DNA of 64,000 bases, from assembly GCA_934162285.1 (NCBI GenBank), contig CAKPHY010000004.1, positions 3,335-67,334 on the forward strand, given 5' to 3'. Shown here piece after piece: positions 8,404 to 15,651 of this stretch (the first letter of the stretch is position 1; the number at the start of each line of letters is the position of its first letter). Under the pieces are notes generated by a model. It was not told the origin of the DNA, ran no database searches, and worked only from the letters and a program-made list of their open reading frames with translations. Source of the DNA: an uncultured Bacilli bacterium. Lineage in GTDB: Bacteria > Bacillota_I > Bacilli_A > RF39 > UBA660. Made by a program: the position numbers and the translations under genes.

Positions 8404-8752
8404 AATATGTTAATTTATGTTTATAATTTCTTATATATGATTGCGATAATATTTCATTGTTGAACTACCTTGTTTAGCAGCAATAATTTTGTCATCAATA
8501 CATACATTAAAAATACCTTTGTTTGAAAAAATTGTATTTTAATCATATTTTTTAAATCATTTTTTGTAAAATTATTTCCTGTAAATATCAATATTGAAAC
8601 AATTATAGTTGAATACTAACTATTGTATAATATACAAAATAATTTTATCTCTCTATTTTATTTTTAACTTTTTCTCCTATTCTATACTATCAACCATTTC
8701 TTATAAATCTAACAACAGATCAATTTACCGTTTTGTTAATTTGACATACAAA
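8404..8752 (-). pseudogene. Internally deleted remnant of the 803-residue surface protein gene
   Basis: Plus-strand 8404-8553 closely matches 5100-5240, the last codons of the large gene (YYRDG/KKGSS region), with extra stops. From about 8556 it switches to sequence matching 7396-7600, the first codons, promoter area and upstream DNA of the same gene. Roughly 2 kb of the middle is absent. The two ends are kept in the correct order, so this is an internal deletion rather than a chimera. Point changes and stops show it is dead. Confidence 0.85.
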
Positions 8753-8771
8753 AAGTGTTTTTTAAAAAATA

Positions 8772-8890
8772 ATAAAAAAGACATAATGTCTTCTAAAATC
8801 AAGTTGAATTGCCGTAAAGTATATTATCTTTTATATTAATACTACATTTCTATAATAATCAAAAGTCAAATAAAATTAGAGTTTTTCACA
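8772..8890 (-). pseudogene. Remnant of a further SipW-type gene (3' end plus promoter region)
   Basis: 8774-8815 resembles 3414-3476 (terminator AAAGACAT...GTCTT and the last codons, CAAGTTGAATTG). 8857-8886 repeats the promoter-upstream DNA found before copies 1 and 2 (TCAAAAGTCAAATAAAATTA). The body of the gene is gone. The TA tract that follows TTGACTTTTGA in the live promoters is absent here, replaced by TTATTATAG. Confidence 0.7.
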
Positions 8891-8910
8891 TCGAAGTTAA
8901 AATATTATGG

Positions 8911-8916
8911 TATAAT
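8911..8916 (+). promoter_or_regulatory. Extended -10 promoter of dam
   Basis: TGG-TATAAT about 24 bases before the dam ATG; the GGAGGG ribosome site lies between them. Confidence 0.5.
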
Positions 8917-8939
8917 AAAAATGTTTGGAGGGCTTTAGT

Positions 8940-9770
8940 ATGATAAAAGGGAAACCATTCGTGAAATGGGCTGGTGGCAAAAGACAAATAATAAAGGAAT
9001 TAACTAAATTAGCTCCTTTAGAATATTCAACATATTATGAACCATTTGTAGGTGGTGGGGCACTTTTATTTGAACTTTCACCTAAAAAAGCTGTAATAAA
9101 TGATTATAATGAAGAATTGATGAATGTTTATAATTGTATTAAAGATGAAAACAAATTTGAAAAAATGGTTCATGAATTAAATCATTATGAAGCAAGTCAT
9201 AATAAAGAATTTTATTTAGAATTAAGAAATAAAGATCGTGATCAAAAGAAATTCATGAAAATTCCTGATTATAAGAGAGCAGCAAGAACGATATATTTAA
9301 ACAAAGCTTGTTTTAATGGCTTATATCGTGTTAACAGTAAAAATGAATTTAATGTACCTTTTGGTAAAAAAGAAAAAGTTAATACATATGATGGTCAAAA
9401 TTTAGGAATAATTCATTCTTTCTTGAACTTTAATGATATTAAAATAATGAATGTTGATTTTGAAGAAGCCGTAAAAGATGCCAAAAAAGGCGATTTCATT
9501 TACTTTGATCCCCCATATGATTCAGACACTCATACCTTCAATAGTTATACGGAAGAAGGCTTTGGTAAAAAAGATCACATTCGTTTAGCTAATACCTTTA
9601 AAGAATTAGATAAAAAAGGTTGTTATGTAATGCTTTCAAATCATAACACTGAATTAGTAAATGAATTATATAAAGATTTTAATATTCATATAATTGAAGC
9701 TAAAAGAAATATTAATGCAAATGGTAAAAAACGAGGAAAAGTAGAAGAAGTAATTATCACTAATTACTAG
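8940..9770 (+). CDS. dam: DNA adenine methyltransferase, D12 class (Dam/DpnM type)
   Basis: 276 residues. AdoMet-binding FVKWAGGKR (7-15) and PFVGGGALLFEL come first and the catalytic DPPY (190-193) after, the alpha-type order of N6-adenine methylases of the Dam/MboI group, which usually modify GATC. SNHNTELV and the KRGKVEEVIITNY end are also typical. The ATG at 8940 is chosen because GGAGGG lies 7 bases upstream; a TTG at 8925 overlaps that ribosome site. No restriction endonuclease gene is adjacent, so it looks like an orphan methylase (mismatch repair, replication timing or phase-variable expression). Target specificity is inferred from the family. cutA follows after 11 bases, probably co-transcribed. 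Confidence 0.88.
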   Translation: MIKGKPFVKWAGGKRQIIKELTKLAPLEYSTYYEPFVGGGALLFELSPKKAVINDYNEELMNVYNCIKDENKFEKMVHELNHYEASHNKEFYLELRNKDRDQKKFMKIPDYKRAARTIYLNKACFNGLYRVNSKNEFNVPFGKKEKVNTYDGQNLGIIHSFLNFNDIKIMNVDFEEAVKDAKKGDFIYFDPPYDSDTHTFNSYTEEGFGKKDHIRLANTFKELDKKGCYVMLSNHNTELVNELYKDFNIHIIEAKRNINANGKKRGKVEEVIITNY

Positions 9771-9781
9771 GGAGAAAATAC

Positions 9782-10105
9782 ATGGATAAAGATAAATATA
9801 TAATAGTAGTAACAATGTGTAATAAAAAAGAAATAGCAAATACTATTTGTCGTACTTTATTAAATAAAAAATTAGTTGTTGGTTGTCAAATATATAATGC
9901 TGACTCAATATATCGTTGGAAAGACAACATCGATATTGAAAAAGAATATCGTATAGAATTTAGAACTAAATTATCTAAATACGAAGAAGTTGAAAAAGAA
10001 ATAAGAGCTTTACATGATTATGAAGTATGTGAAATATCAGCTTATGAAATAGTATGTGGTAGTAAAGAATTTTTAAACTGGATTGACAATAATTTGTGTG
10101 AATAA
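9782..10105 (+). CDS. cutA: CutA1 family divalent-cation tolerance protein
   Basis: 107 residues, the normal length for this trimeric ferredoxin-like family. Seen: VVTMCNKKEIANTICRTLL, LVVGCQIYNADSIYRWKD and EYRIEFRTK, which correspond to the CutA1 consensus (TxxxxExAxxIAxxLvxxrLaACvN...SiYrWkgxi). The family is linked to copper and other divalent-cation tolerance, although its biochemical role is still unclear. It sits 11 bases after dam with GGGAG in the ribosome site. Confidence 0.88.
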   Translation: MDKDKYIIVVTMCNKKEIANTICRTLLNKKLVVGCQIYNADSIYRWKDNIDIEKEYRIEFRTKLSKYEEVEKEIRALHDYEVCEISAYEIVCGSKEFLNWIDNNLCE

Positions 10106-10114
10106 TTAAAAGAT

Positions 10115-10141
10115 AAAATTAGATTAATTTCTAATTTTTTT
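10115..10141 (+). terminator. Terminator after cutA
   Basis: AAATTAGA / TCTAATTT stem, 5-6 base loop, T run. Confidence 0.7.
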
Positions 10142-10235
10142 GTTTAATGTTAAAAATGGTGTAAAGAATAATAATAAAACATAAAATAAAAAATGCTTTA
10201 TGTTATAATTATAAATATAGTAGCGGAGGTATTTT

Positions 10236-11162
10236 ATGGAAGTAATATTACAATTATTTATTTTAATATTTGGCTTTTTATTATTAGTTAAAGGTGCTGA
10301 CTTTTTTGTTGATGGATCATCCAAAATTGCTAAAAAATTCGGTATTTCTGAATTAATAATAGGCTTAACAATTGTAGCTATGGGTACAAGTGCCCCCGAA
10401 ACCGCAGTAAGTATTGCTGCAGCTTTAAAAGGAACAGCTGATATCTCAATCGGAAATGTTGTTGGAAGTAATATTTTAAATATCTTAATAATTTTAGGTA
10501 TTTCCGCAACAATTAGAACAATAAAAGTAGGAAAGACCACAATAAAATATGAAATTCCCTTTATGATTGCCATCAGTGCTTTATTACTATTATTAGGTTT
10601 AGATGGAACCATTGATTTTAAAGATGGAATTATCCTTTGGCTTTTATTTATTGCTTATTTAACATATCTAATAATCATGGCTAAAAAAGATAAACAAAAA
10701 GAAGAAAAGAAATCTAAAGTTATCCTTTGGCAAGTCATATTAGCAACTCTAGGCGGTTTAGCTTTAATTATAGTTGGATCAGATATTTCTGTAGATGCTG
10801 CATCAAAAATTGCTAGATATGCTGGATTAAGTGAAAGATTTATTGGTCTTACAATTGTAGCTTTAGGAACATCACTTCCCGAATTAATAACATCAGTTAC
10901 CGCAGCATTTAAAGGTAATAATGATATCGCGATTGGTAATATCGTTGGAAGTAATATATTTAATATTTTATTTGTAATTGGAACATCATCTTTAATATTA
11001 CCAATTACCTTTGCAAGTACTTTTAAAATCGATTCTTTAGTAATGATAGGAGCCGCTTTATTACTATTTATTTGTTCTTTAAGAAAACAAAAATTAGATC
11101 GATTCTCTGGTATTTTAATGCTTTTATCATATGCTTTATATTTTATACTAGTATTAATTTAA
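10236..11162 (+). CDS. Calcium/sodium (cation) antiporter, CaCA family (YrbG-like)
   Basis: 308 residues made of two inverted homologous halves, each with about five membrane helices. The alpha repeats are visible: GLTIVAMGTSAPETAVSIAA with GNVVGSNILNIL in the first half, and GLTIVALGTSLPELITSVTA with GNIVGSNIFNIL in the second. These Glu- and Asn-containing motifs bind cations in CaCA exchangers, which extrude Ca2+ in exchange for Na+ or H+. The central loop is short and charged (KKDKQKEEKKSK). TATAAT at 10204-10209 and a GGAGGT ribosome site lie upstream. Monocistronic, ended by a terminator. Confidence 0.92.
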   Translation: MEVILQLFILIFGFLLLVKGADFFVDGSSKIAKKFGISELIIGLTIVAMGTSAPETAVSIAAALKGTADISIGNVVGSNILNILIILGISATIRTIKVGKTTIKYEIPFMIAISALLLLLGLDGTIDFKDGIILWLLFIAYLTYLIIMAKKDKQKEEKKSKVILWQVILATLGGLALIIVGSDISVDAASKIARYAGLSERFIGLTIVALGTSLPELITSVTAAFKGNNDIAIGNIVGSNIFNILFVIGTSSLILPITFASTFKIDSLVMIGAALLLFICSLRKQKLDRFSGILMLLSYALYFILVLI

Positions 11163-11187
11163 ACTTGTGCGTAACAAGTTTTTTTTT
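11163..11187 (+). terminator. Terminator after the cation antiporter gene
   Basis: ACTTGT / ACAAGT stem with GCGTA loop followed by eight or more T residues. Confidence 0.85.
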
Positions 11188-11256
11188 AAAACTTAAATCA
11201 ATCTAAAATTTCAAATTTTTTTGAATTTATAGTATAATAATAATAATGGTGATAAC

Positions 11257-12327
11257 ATGGAAAGACAAACATATTTAGAAATCGATTCTAAAGCATTCAT
11301 ACATAATATAAATATAATAAAAGAACTAGTAAAACCCAAAGAAATAATGCCCGTTATTAAAGCTAATGCCTATGGTACTCATATCAATAAAAATTTAAAT
11401 TTAATTAAAAATTTTAACATCGTTGCTGTTGCTATCGTTAAAGAAGCAGTAGAATTAAGAAATCTAGGCTTTAAAAATGAAATATTTGTTTTAAATCAAC
11501 CATTCAAAGAAGAAATCGCAGATATCATAAAATATAATATAACAGTAGGAGTAGCATCTTATAATTTTTTAGAAGAACTAATTAAAACTAAAAAAGATTT
11601 AAAAATTCATTTAGAATTAGAAACAGGAATGGGTAGAACCGGTATAAATTATGAAGATTTAAACAAATTCATAGAAAAAGTAAAAAATTCTAACATCGAA
11701 GTAGAAGGCGTTTACACTCACTTTGCAGTAGCTGATACCGATCAAGAATTTACCAAAGAACAAATAAATAAATTTACTAAAGGTTTAAATCTTATAAAAC
11801 AAAACTTTAATTTAAAATACATTCATACTGATGCATCTAATGGAATAGTAAACTTTAACACCGATATTTGCAATTTAACTAGACCAGGAATAATCATGTA
11901 TGGTTATAATTCATGTGAAAACTCTTGTAAATTACCATTAAAACCCGTAGCTAAATTAATATCTAAAATATCTTTTATTAAAGAAATAGATAAAAATATC
12001 AGTATAAGTTATGGTAGAAAATTTATTTCTCAAGCAAAGATGAAAGTAGCAACAGTATCAATCGGTTATGCTGACGGGATTAGAAGAGCTTTATCTAATG
12101 TAGGTAATGTAGTAATAAAAGGTCAAAAAGTTCCTATAATCGGGACCATTTGTATGGATTCATTCATGGTTGATGTAACAAATATTGATTGTCAAGAAGG
12201 CGATCAAGTTTACATTTTTGATAATGAAATAATCACATTAGACGAAATCGCGAAACAATGTAATACCATTAATTATGAAATATTATCAACAATATCGGAA
12301 CGTGTTCCTCGCGTATTTAAAAATTAA
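11257..12327 (+). CDS. alr: Alanine racemase
   Basis: PLP enzyme converting L-alanine to D-alanine for peptidoglycan. Residues 32-40, PVIKANAYG, carry the PLP lysine (K35). VEGVYTHFAVAD, GRKFISQ, the IGYADGIRR block and IGTICMDSFMVDVT follow, the last two forming the second active-site region. 356 residues, usual length. -10 TATAAT at 11233-11238 and a GGTGAT ribosome site 5 bases before the ATG give a very short leader. Together with murF and ddl further on, it supplies the D-Ala-D-Ala branch. Confidence 0.93.
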   Translation: MERQTYLEIDSKAFIHNINIIKELVKPKEIMPVIKANAYGTHINKNLNLIKNFNIVAVAIVKEAVELRNLGFKNEIFVLNQPFKEEIADIIKYNITVGVASYNFLEELIKTKKDLKIHLELETGMGRTGINYEDLNKFIEKVKNSNIEVEGVYTHFAVADTDQEFTKEQINKFTKGLNLIKQNFNLKYIHTDASNGIVNFNTDICNLTRPGIIMYGYNSCENSCKLPLKPVAKLISKISFIKEIDKNISISYGRKFISQAKMKVATVSIGYADGIRRALSNVGNVVIKGQKVPIIGTICMDSFMVDVTNIDCQEGDQVYIFDNEIITLDEIAKQCNTINYEILSTISERVPRVFKN

Positions 12328-12337
12328 GGAGTAAAAA

Positions 12338-12736
12338 ATGAAGTGTAAAGTATTATTAATATTACTAATTTTAATATACCTAACTGGATGTGGCAAAGTT
12401 AAGGAAATTCCCCAAGAAAAATTAGATAAACCCGAATACGTTTTAAAATCATCAGAAGATCGTTTAGTTTTTTCTCATGATTCTAACAAATATGAAGTAG
12501 TTTACTATGAAAACGACAAAATAGTAAAAGTTGAAAGTGCTATTAAATTTAAAACCAAAGAAGAAGCTAAACAAAAATATTTAGAAGAAAAAATAAACAC
12601 TTTTAATCAAACCGATTATATCAATAATATCTATGTTGCGATTGAAAGTGAAGATTACTACGAAGACTATAAAAATTTAAGCAAAGAAGAATTAAAAAAA
12701 TATTTTGAAAAAGCTGGTTTAGAAATAGAAGAATAA
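12338..12736 (+). CDS. Small lipoprotein of unknown function
   Basis: 132 residues. Signal peptide MKCKVLLILLILIYLTGCGK with lipobox LTGC (cysteine at 18), so predicted to be lipid-anchored to the outer membrane face. The mature part is highly charged and contains one compact region (LVFSHDSNKYEVVYYENDKI) ending in an acidic helix. No recognised domain. It starts 10 bases after alr with an AAGGAG ribosome site, probably co-transcribed. Confidence 0.7.
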   Translation: MKCKVLLILLILIYLTGCGKVKEIPQEKLDKPEYVLKSSEDRLVFSHDSNKYEVVYYENDKIVKVESAIKFKTKEEAKQKYLEEKINTFNQTDYINNIYVAIESEDYYEDYKNLSKEELKKYFEKAGLEIEE

Positions 12737-12793
12737 TTTGCAAAATTACCAAAATAAGCTATAATATAAATGCCTAAAAAGGAGAAGCAATTT

Positions 12794-13144
12794 ATGGGAG
12801 AAGAATTTACTTACCGTTATGATGAAAATTTAGAAGTATATTTTGCAAGAAGAAAAGATGGAACTCCGATTTGTCGTTTACCACAAGGATTAATAAAGCA
12901 AATGTTTATAGAATTTAATTATGAAACTGGTTATCCAATAAAAATGAATACCCTTGAAAAAGCTGTGCATTTTTCTAAAGATCGCCTTTATGCTTTTGTT
13001 GATCCTAAAGAAAGAGAGTATTCAGAACCTTTAGAAAGATTCATGTTTTTAGGTCAAGAAAATTATATTGAACAAGAAAATAGAATCAAAGAAGAACCAA
13101 AAGGAATAAGTAAAATATTATTAAAAATTAAAAGAAGAAAATAA
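12794..13144 (+). CDS. Conserved hypothetical protein
   Basis: 116 residues, soluble and charged, starting MGEEFTYRYDENLEVYFARR and ending in a basic stretch (LLKIKRRK). The ATG at 12794 is chosen because AAAGGAG lies 9 bases upstream; an ATG at 12770 would put that site inside the gene. I do not recognise the family. It sits between the lipoprotein and the KsgA-like gene on the same strand. Confidence 0.55.
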   Translation: MGEEFTYRYDENLEVYFARRKDGTPICRLPQGLIKQMFIEFNYETGYPIKMNTLEKAVHFSKDRLYAFVDPKEREYSEPLERFMFLGQENYIEQENRIKEEPKGISKILLKIKRRK

Positions 13145-13158
13145 AATTTTCTTTTTTT
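13135..13158 (+). terminator. Weak AT-only terminator
   Basis: AAGAAAAT / ATTTTCTT stem overlapping the end of the preceding gene, followed by a T run. A stem with so little GC is weak. Confidence 0.45.
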
Positions 13159-13175
13159 TAGAAAAAGAGGTAAAA

Positions 13176-13937
13176 ATGTTTAAAAATGATACAGATCACT
13201 TTGATCAACACTTTTTAGTTGATCAAAAAGTAATTGATAAATTTATAAAAGAAGCCAATTTAACTAAAGAAGACATTGTTGTAGAAATTGGACCAGGAAA
13301 TGGTGTTTTAACTAAAATAATTGCGCCTCAAGTAAAAAAATTATATGTTATAGAACTAGATCAACGCTTAAAAGATAATTTGGAAGCACTTCAAAGAAAA
13401 AATAAAAACATAGAATTAATATTTGATAACTGTTTAAATACTTATATTCCACCATGTGATAAAATTATAACATCTCTACCTTATAGTATAATTGAACCCT
13501 TTATCAATAAATTAGTTAAATGTGAATTTAAAGAAATAATTATGATTACAGGAAATAATTATGCTAATAATGTTTTAGAAAATAAAAATAAATTAGCATT
13601 ATTAACTAATTCCCATTTTAAGTTTACTAAAATAATGGAAATATTACCTGAATCATTTAATCCTAAACCACGCGTTTTATCAGCTTTAATTAAGCTAGAA
13701 AAAAAAGAACCCGATGATTTACTTTTAAAAATATTTAAAAATCTCTTCTATTATCAAGATAAAAAATTAAAAAATGCTTTAATAGAAACCTTCATAAATG
13801 TTAATTTAGTTCAAACAAAAAGAGAAGCAAAAGAACTAATTTCTAAGTTAGAAATAACCAATTTAGAAAAAAATTTTGAAATTTTTTCTAATCAAGAAAT
13901 TCAAGAATTACATAAGCAATTAGAAAAAATTATTTAA
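13176..13937 (+). CDS. rRNA adenine N6-dimethyltransferase family protein (KsgA/Erm-like)
   Basis: 253 residues. DQHFLVD, the AdoMet loop VVEIGPGNGVLT, the acidic YVIELD and the downstream helices match the KsgA/Dim1/Erm family, which dimethylates adenines in rRNA. The catalytic motif IV reads SLPYSI at residues 100-105, whereas KsgA and Erm normally have NLPY or NIPY. Serine is tolerated in the broader D/N/S-P-P-Y methylase group, so activity is possible but not certain. It may be the only RsmA or a divergent paralogue; the usual rnmV neighbour is absent. The AAAAGAGG ribosome site is seen. The C-terminal domain is short and lysine-rich. Confidence 0.75.
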   Translation: MFKNDTDHFDQHFLVDQKVIDKFIKEANLTKEDIVVEIGPGNGVLTKIIAPQVKKLYVIELDQRLKDNLEALQRKNKNIELIFDNCLNTYIPPCDKIITSLPYSIIEPFINKLVKCEFKEIIMITGNNYANNVLENKNKLALLTNSHFKFTKIMEILPESFNPKPRVLSALIKLEKKEPDDLLLKIFKNLFYYQDKKLKNALIETFINVNLVQTKREAKELISKLEITNLEKNFEIFSNQEIQELHKQLEKII

Positions 13938-13941
13938 ACTA

Positions 13942-13969
13942 TTGAAAAAAATTTAAAAAGTGCTATACT
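13942..13969 (+). promoter_or_regulatory. Promoter of tRNA-Asn
   Basis: TTGAAA (13942-13947), 16-base spacer, extended -10 TGC-TATACT (13964-13969), 9 bases before the tRNA. Confidence 0.75.
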
Positions 13970-13978
13970 ATTTTTAGT

Positions 13979-14055
13979 GCCTCAATAGCTCAGTCGGTTA
14001 GAGCACTTGACTGTTAATCAAGGGGTCGTAGGTTCGAGTCCTACTTGAGGCGCCA
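13979..14055 (+). tRNA. tRNA-Asn (GTT), CCA encoded
   Basis: Acceptor GCCTCAA / TTGAGGC, D-arm AGCTCAGTCGGTTAGAGC, anticodon loop CTGTTAA (anticodon GTT), T-arm with GGTTCGAGTCC, and GCCA end. All stems pair. Confidence 0.97.
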
Positions 14056-14068
14056 TTAATAGGTGAAT

Positions 14069-14094
14069 AAACAATCATAAATGGTTGTTTTTTT
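14069..14094 (+). terminator. Terminator after tRNA-Asn
   Basis: AACAATCA / TGGTTGTT stem (one G-T pair), 4-base loop, seven T residues. Confidence 0.8.
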
Positions 14095-14119
14095 AATAAT
14101 TGTAAGTAGGAGTTTTTAA

Positions 14120-15379
14120 ATGAAGAAAAGATTAGTAGCCATATTAGTACTTTTATTACTAATTATATTGTTTTCATCACTATATTTTATTATAACCAAT
14201 AAACAAGAAAAAAATATTGAAGTTAAACCCGATCCTAATCATCATCAAAAGGTAGAAATCAAAGAGCCAGAAGAACCAGTAGAAACATTAAATATAACTT
14301 CTAATATAAATATAAATGAGAATAAAGATTTAGAAGCATTTTTTAAAACTTTTTTTGATAGTTACTATAAAAGTTTAGCTGATTTAGAATTAACAGATAC
14401 AACTTATATGTTTAGTAACTTAGAAAATGCTAAAGTCTATAAAACGGCTTTAGAGTTATTAATAACTACTCGAAAAGAAAAAGATCACGATTTAAAAATC
14501 AACGATATTATTTATACTTTAACTGTAGATAAATATAAAGAAGAAAATAATAAAATTACAATTGTTTTATATGAAAATTGCCAATATAAATTTAATTTTA
14601 TTAAAGATGTTGAAAGTAAAATATATAATATTAAAAATACCTTTACTTTAATAAAAGATGAAAATAGTTATAAAATTGACTATTATAATAAAGTACAAGA
14701 TTTTTATGTTATGATTACTGATTATTACAAAATAGGTAGTCAAGGTAATTATGAAGAAAAAATCGATCAAATAAAAGAAAATTATCTTGAAGTTTTTAAA
14801 ACAGAAAATGCTAAAATTCTTGATATGCAAACAAACTATTTAAATAACAACTATACAAAATTAACTTGTGATCACGCATACGATCGTGAAAGTGCTTATA
14901 ATTATGCTACCAATTGGGTTGGGAAAAGAAATCCACGTTGGGCTCGTTTTGGCGCTAATTGTGTAAACTATGTATCTCAAGTAATGTATAATGGTGGCAT
15001 TCCTATGGATTATTACGGAGATTATCAATGGAAATTTTATGATTCTCATAAAAATGATAATAATACAGCTAGTGGTTTTACTTATTCATGGACATGGGTT
15101 CCCGCTCTTACCAATTACTTTAAATATAATAAAGGCTATGGCTTGTGTGGAAAATATAACGAAAACCTTTATTTAGGTGAAAAAGGCGATGTTGTCGTTG
15201 TTGGGACTAAAGGTGCAGATCGCCACGTTATAACTGTTATCGATCAAGTAAAAGAAGACGGAAAAGTTATTGATTTACTTGTTAATTCTAATACTGTTGA
15301 TTTAGAAAATTTTCCATTGTCGGCTTATGCTTACCCATATAAAGTCTTACTAAAAGTTTATGGCTGGAATGAAAAATAG
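14120..15379 (+). CDS. Membrane-anchored putative amidase-domain (Amidase_6) protein
   Basis: 419 residues. N-terminal membrane anchor (about 5-27), a 230-residue linker/stalk region without recognised domain, and a C-terminal domain from about 245 matching the putative amidase domain: YDRESAYNYATNWVGKRNPR, then GANCVNYVSQVMYNGG with the likely nucleophile C281, WTWVPALTNYF, and RHVITVIDQV with the likely His. This papain-like fold is thought to cleave amide bonds, probably in the cell wall. The terminator after tRNA-Asn lies just upstream, and the valS promoter starts 17 bases after the stop. The substrate is not known. Confidence 0.8.
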   Translation: MKKRLVAILVLLLLIILFSSLYFIITNKQEKNIEVKPDPNHHQKVEIKEPEEPVETLNITSNININENKDLEAFFKTFFDSYYKSLADLELTDTTYMFSNLENAKVYKTALELLITTRKEKDHDLKINDIIYTLTVDKYKEENNKITIVLYENCQYKFNFIKDVESKIYNIKNTFTLIKDENSYKIDYYNKVQDFYVMITDYYKIGSQGNYEEKIDQIKENYLEVFKTENAKILDMQTNYLNNNYTKLTCDHAYDRESAYNYATNWVGKRNPRWARFGANCVNYVSQVMYNGGIPMDYYGDYQWKFYDSHKNDNNTASGFTYSWTWVPALTNYFKYNKGYGLCGKYNENLYLGEKGDVVVVGTKGADRHVITVIDQVKEDGKVIDLLVNSNTVDLENFPLSAYAYPYKVLLKVYGWNEK

Positions 15380-15395
15380 AATTTAAAAAATATGT

Positions 15396-15424
15396 TTGAC
15401 AACAATTTAAAAATGATATATAAT
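15396..15424 (+). promoter_or_regulatory. Consensus promoter of valS
   Basis: TTGACA (15396-15401), 17-base spacer, TATAAT (15419-15424): a full sigma-70/SigA-type consensus. Confidence 0.9.
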
Positions 15425-15430
15425 CTAGTC

Positions 15431-15633
15431 AAACGAAGAACAAGAGGAGTAAATTAGTTAGTAGTTATTAGGAATGAGAGGTCAGCGACTGAAAGCCTTT
15501 CTTAACGAAAAGTAATTGAAGGTTGCTTGGGAGTGCGAAAGCCGTATAAATGCGTTAAATTTTTAAGGTAGTTTATAAACTACAAATTAAGGTGGTACCA
15601 CGAAGATTCGTCCTTAGCGATGAATCTTTTTTT
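15431..15633 (+). promoter_or_regulatory. T-box riboswitch, tRNA-Val responsive, with terminator
   Basis: A leader of about 200 bases between the promoter and valS. The T-box core AAGGTGGTACCACG lies at 15589-15602; its UGGU (15593-15596) can pair with the ACCA end of uncharged tRNA-Val. Stem I shows GAGGAGTAA, GAGAGG and CTGAAAG motifs. The basal strand CAAG pairs with CTTG, and the codon just before it is GTT (15522-15524, valine), the likely specifier. The intrinsic terminator AGATTCGTCC...GATGAATCT plus T run is at 15604-15633. Uncharged tRNA-Val should stabilise the antiterminator and turn valS on. Confidence 0.93.
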
Positions 15634-15651
15634 GTTGAAAGGAGAAAAAAT

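Noticed and set aside
8609..8839. A 76-codon plus-strand frame (MNTNYCIIYK...)
   Set aside because: It lies across the decayed copies of the surface-protein genes on the opposite strand, has no ribosome site and no resemblance to a protein.
10124..10612. A 162-codon minus-strand frame
   Set aside because: It is the antisense shadow of the cation antiporter gene; its hydrophobicity mirrors the membrane helices.
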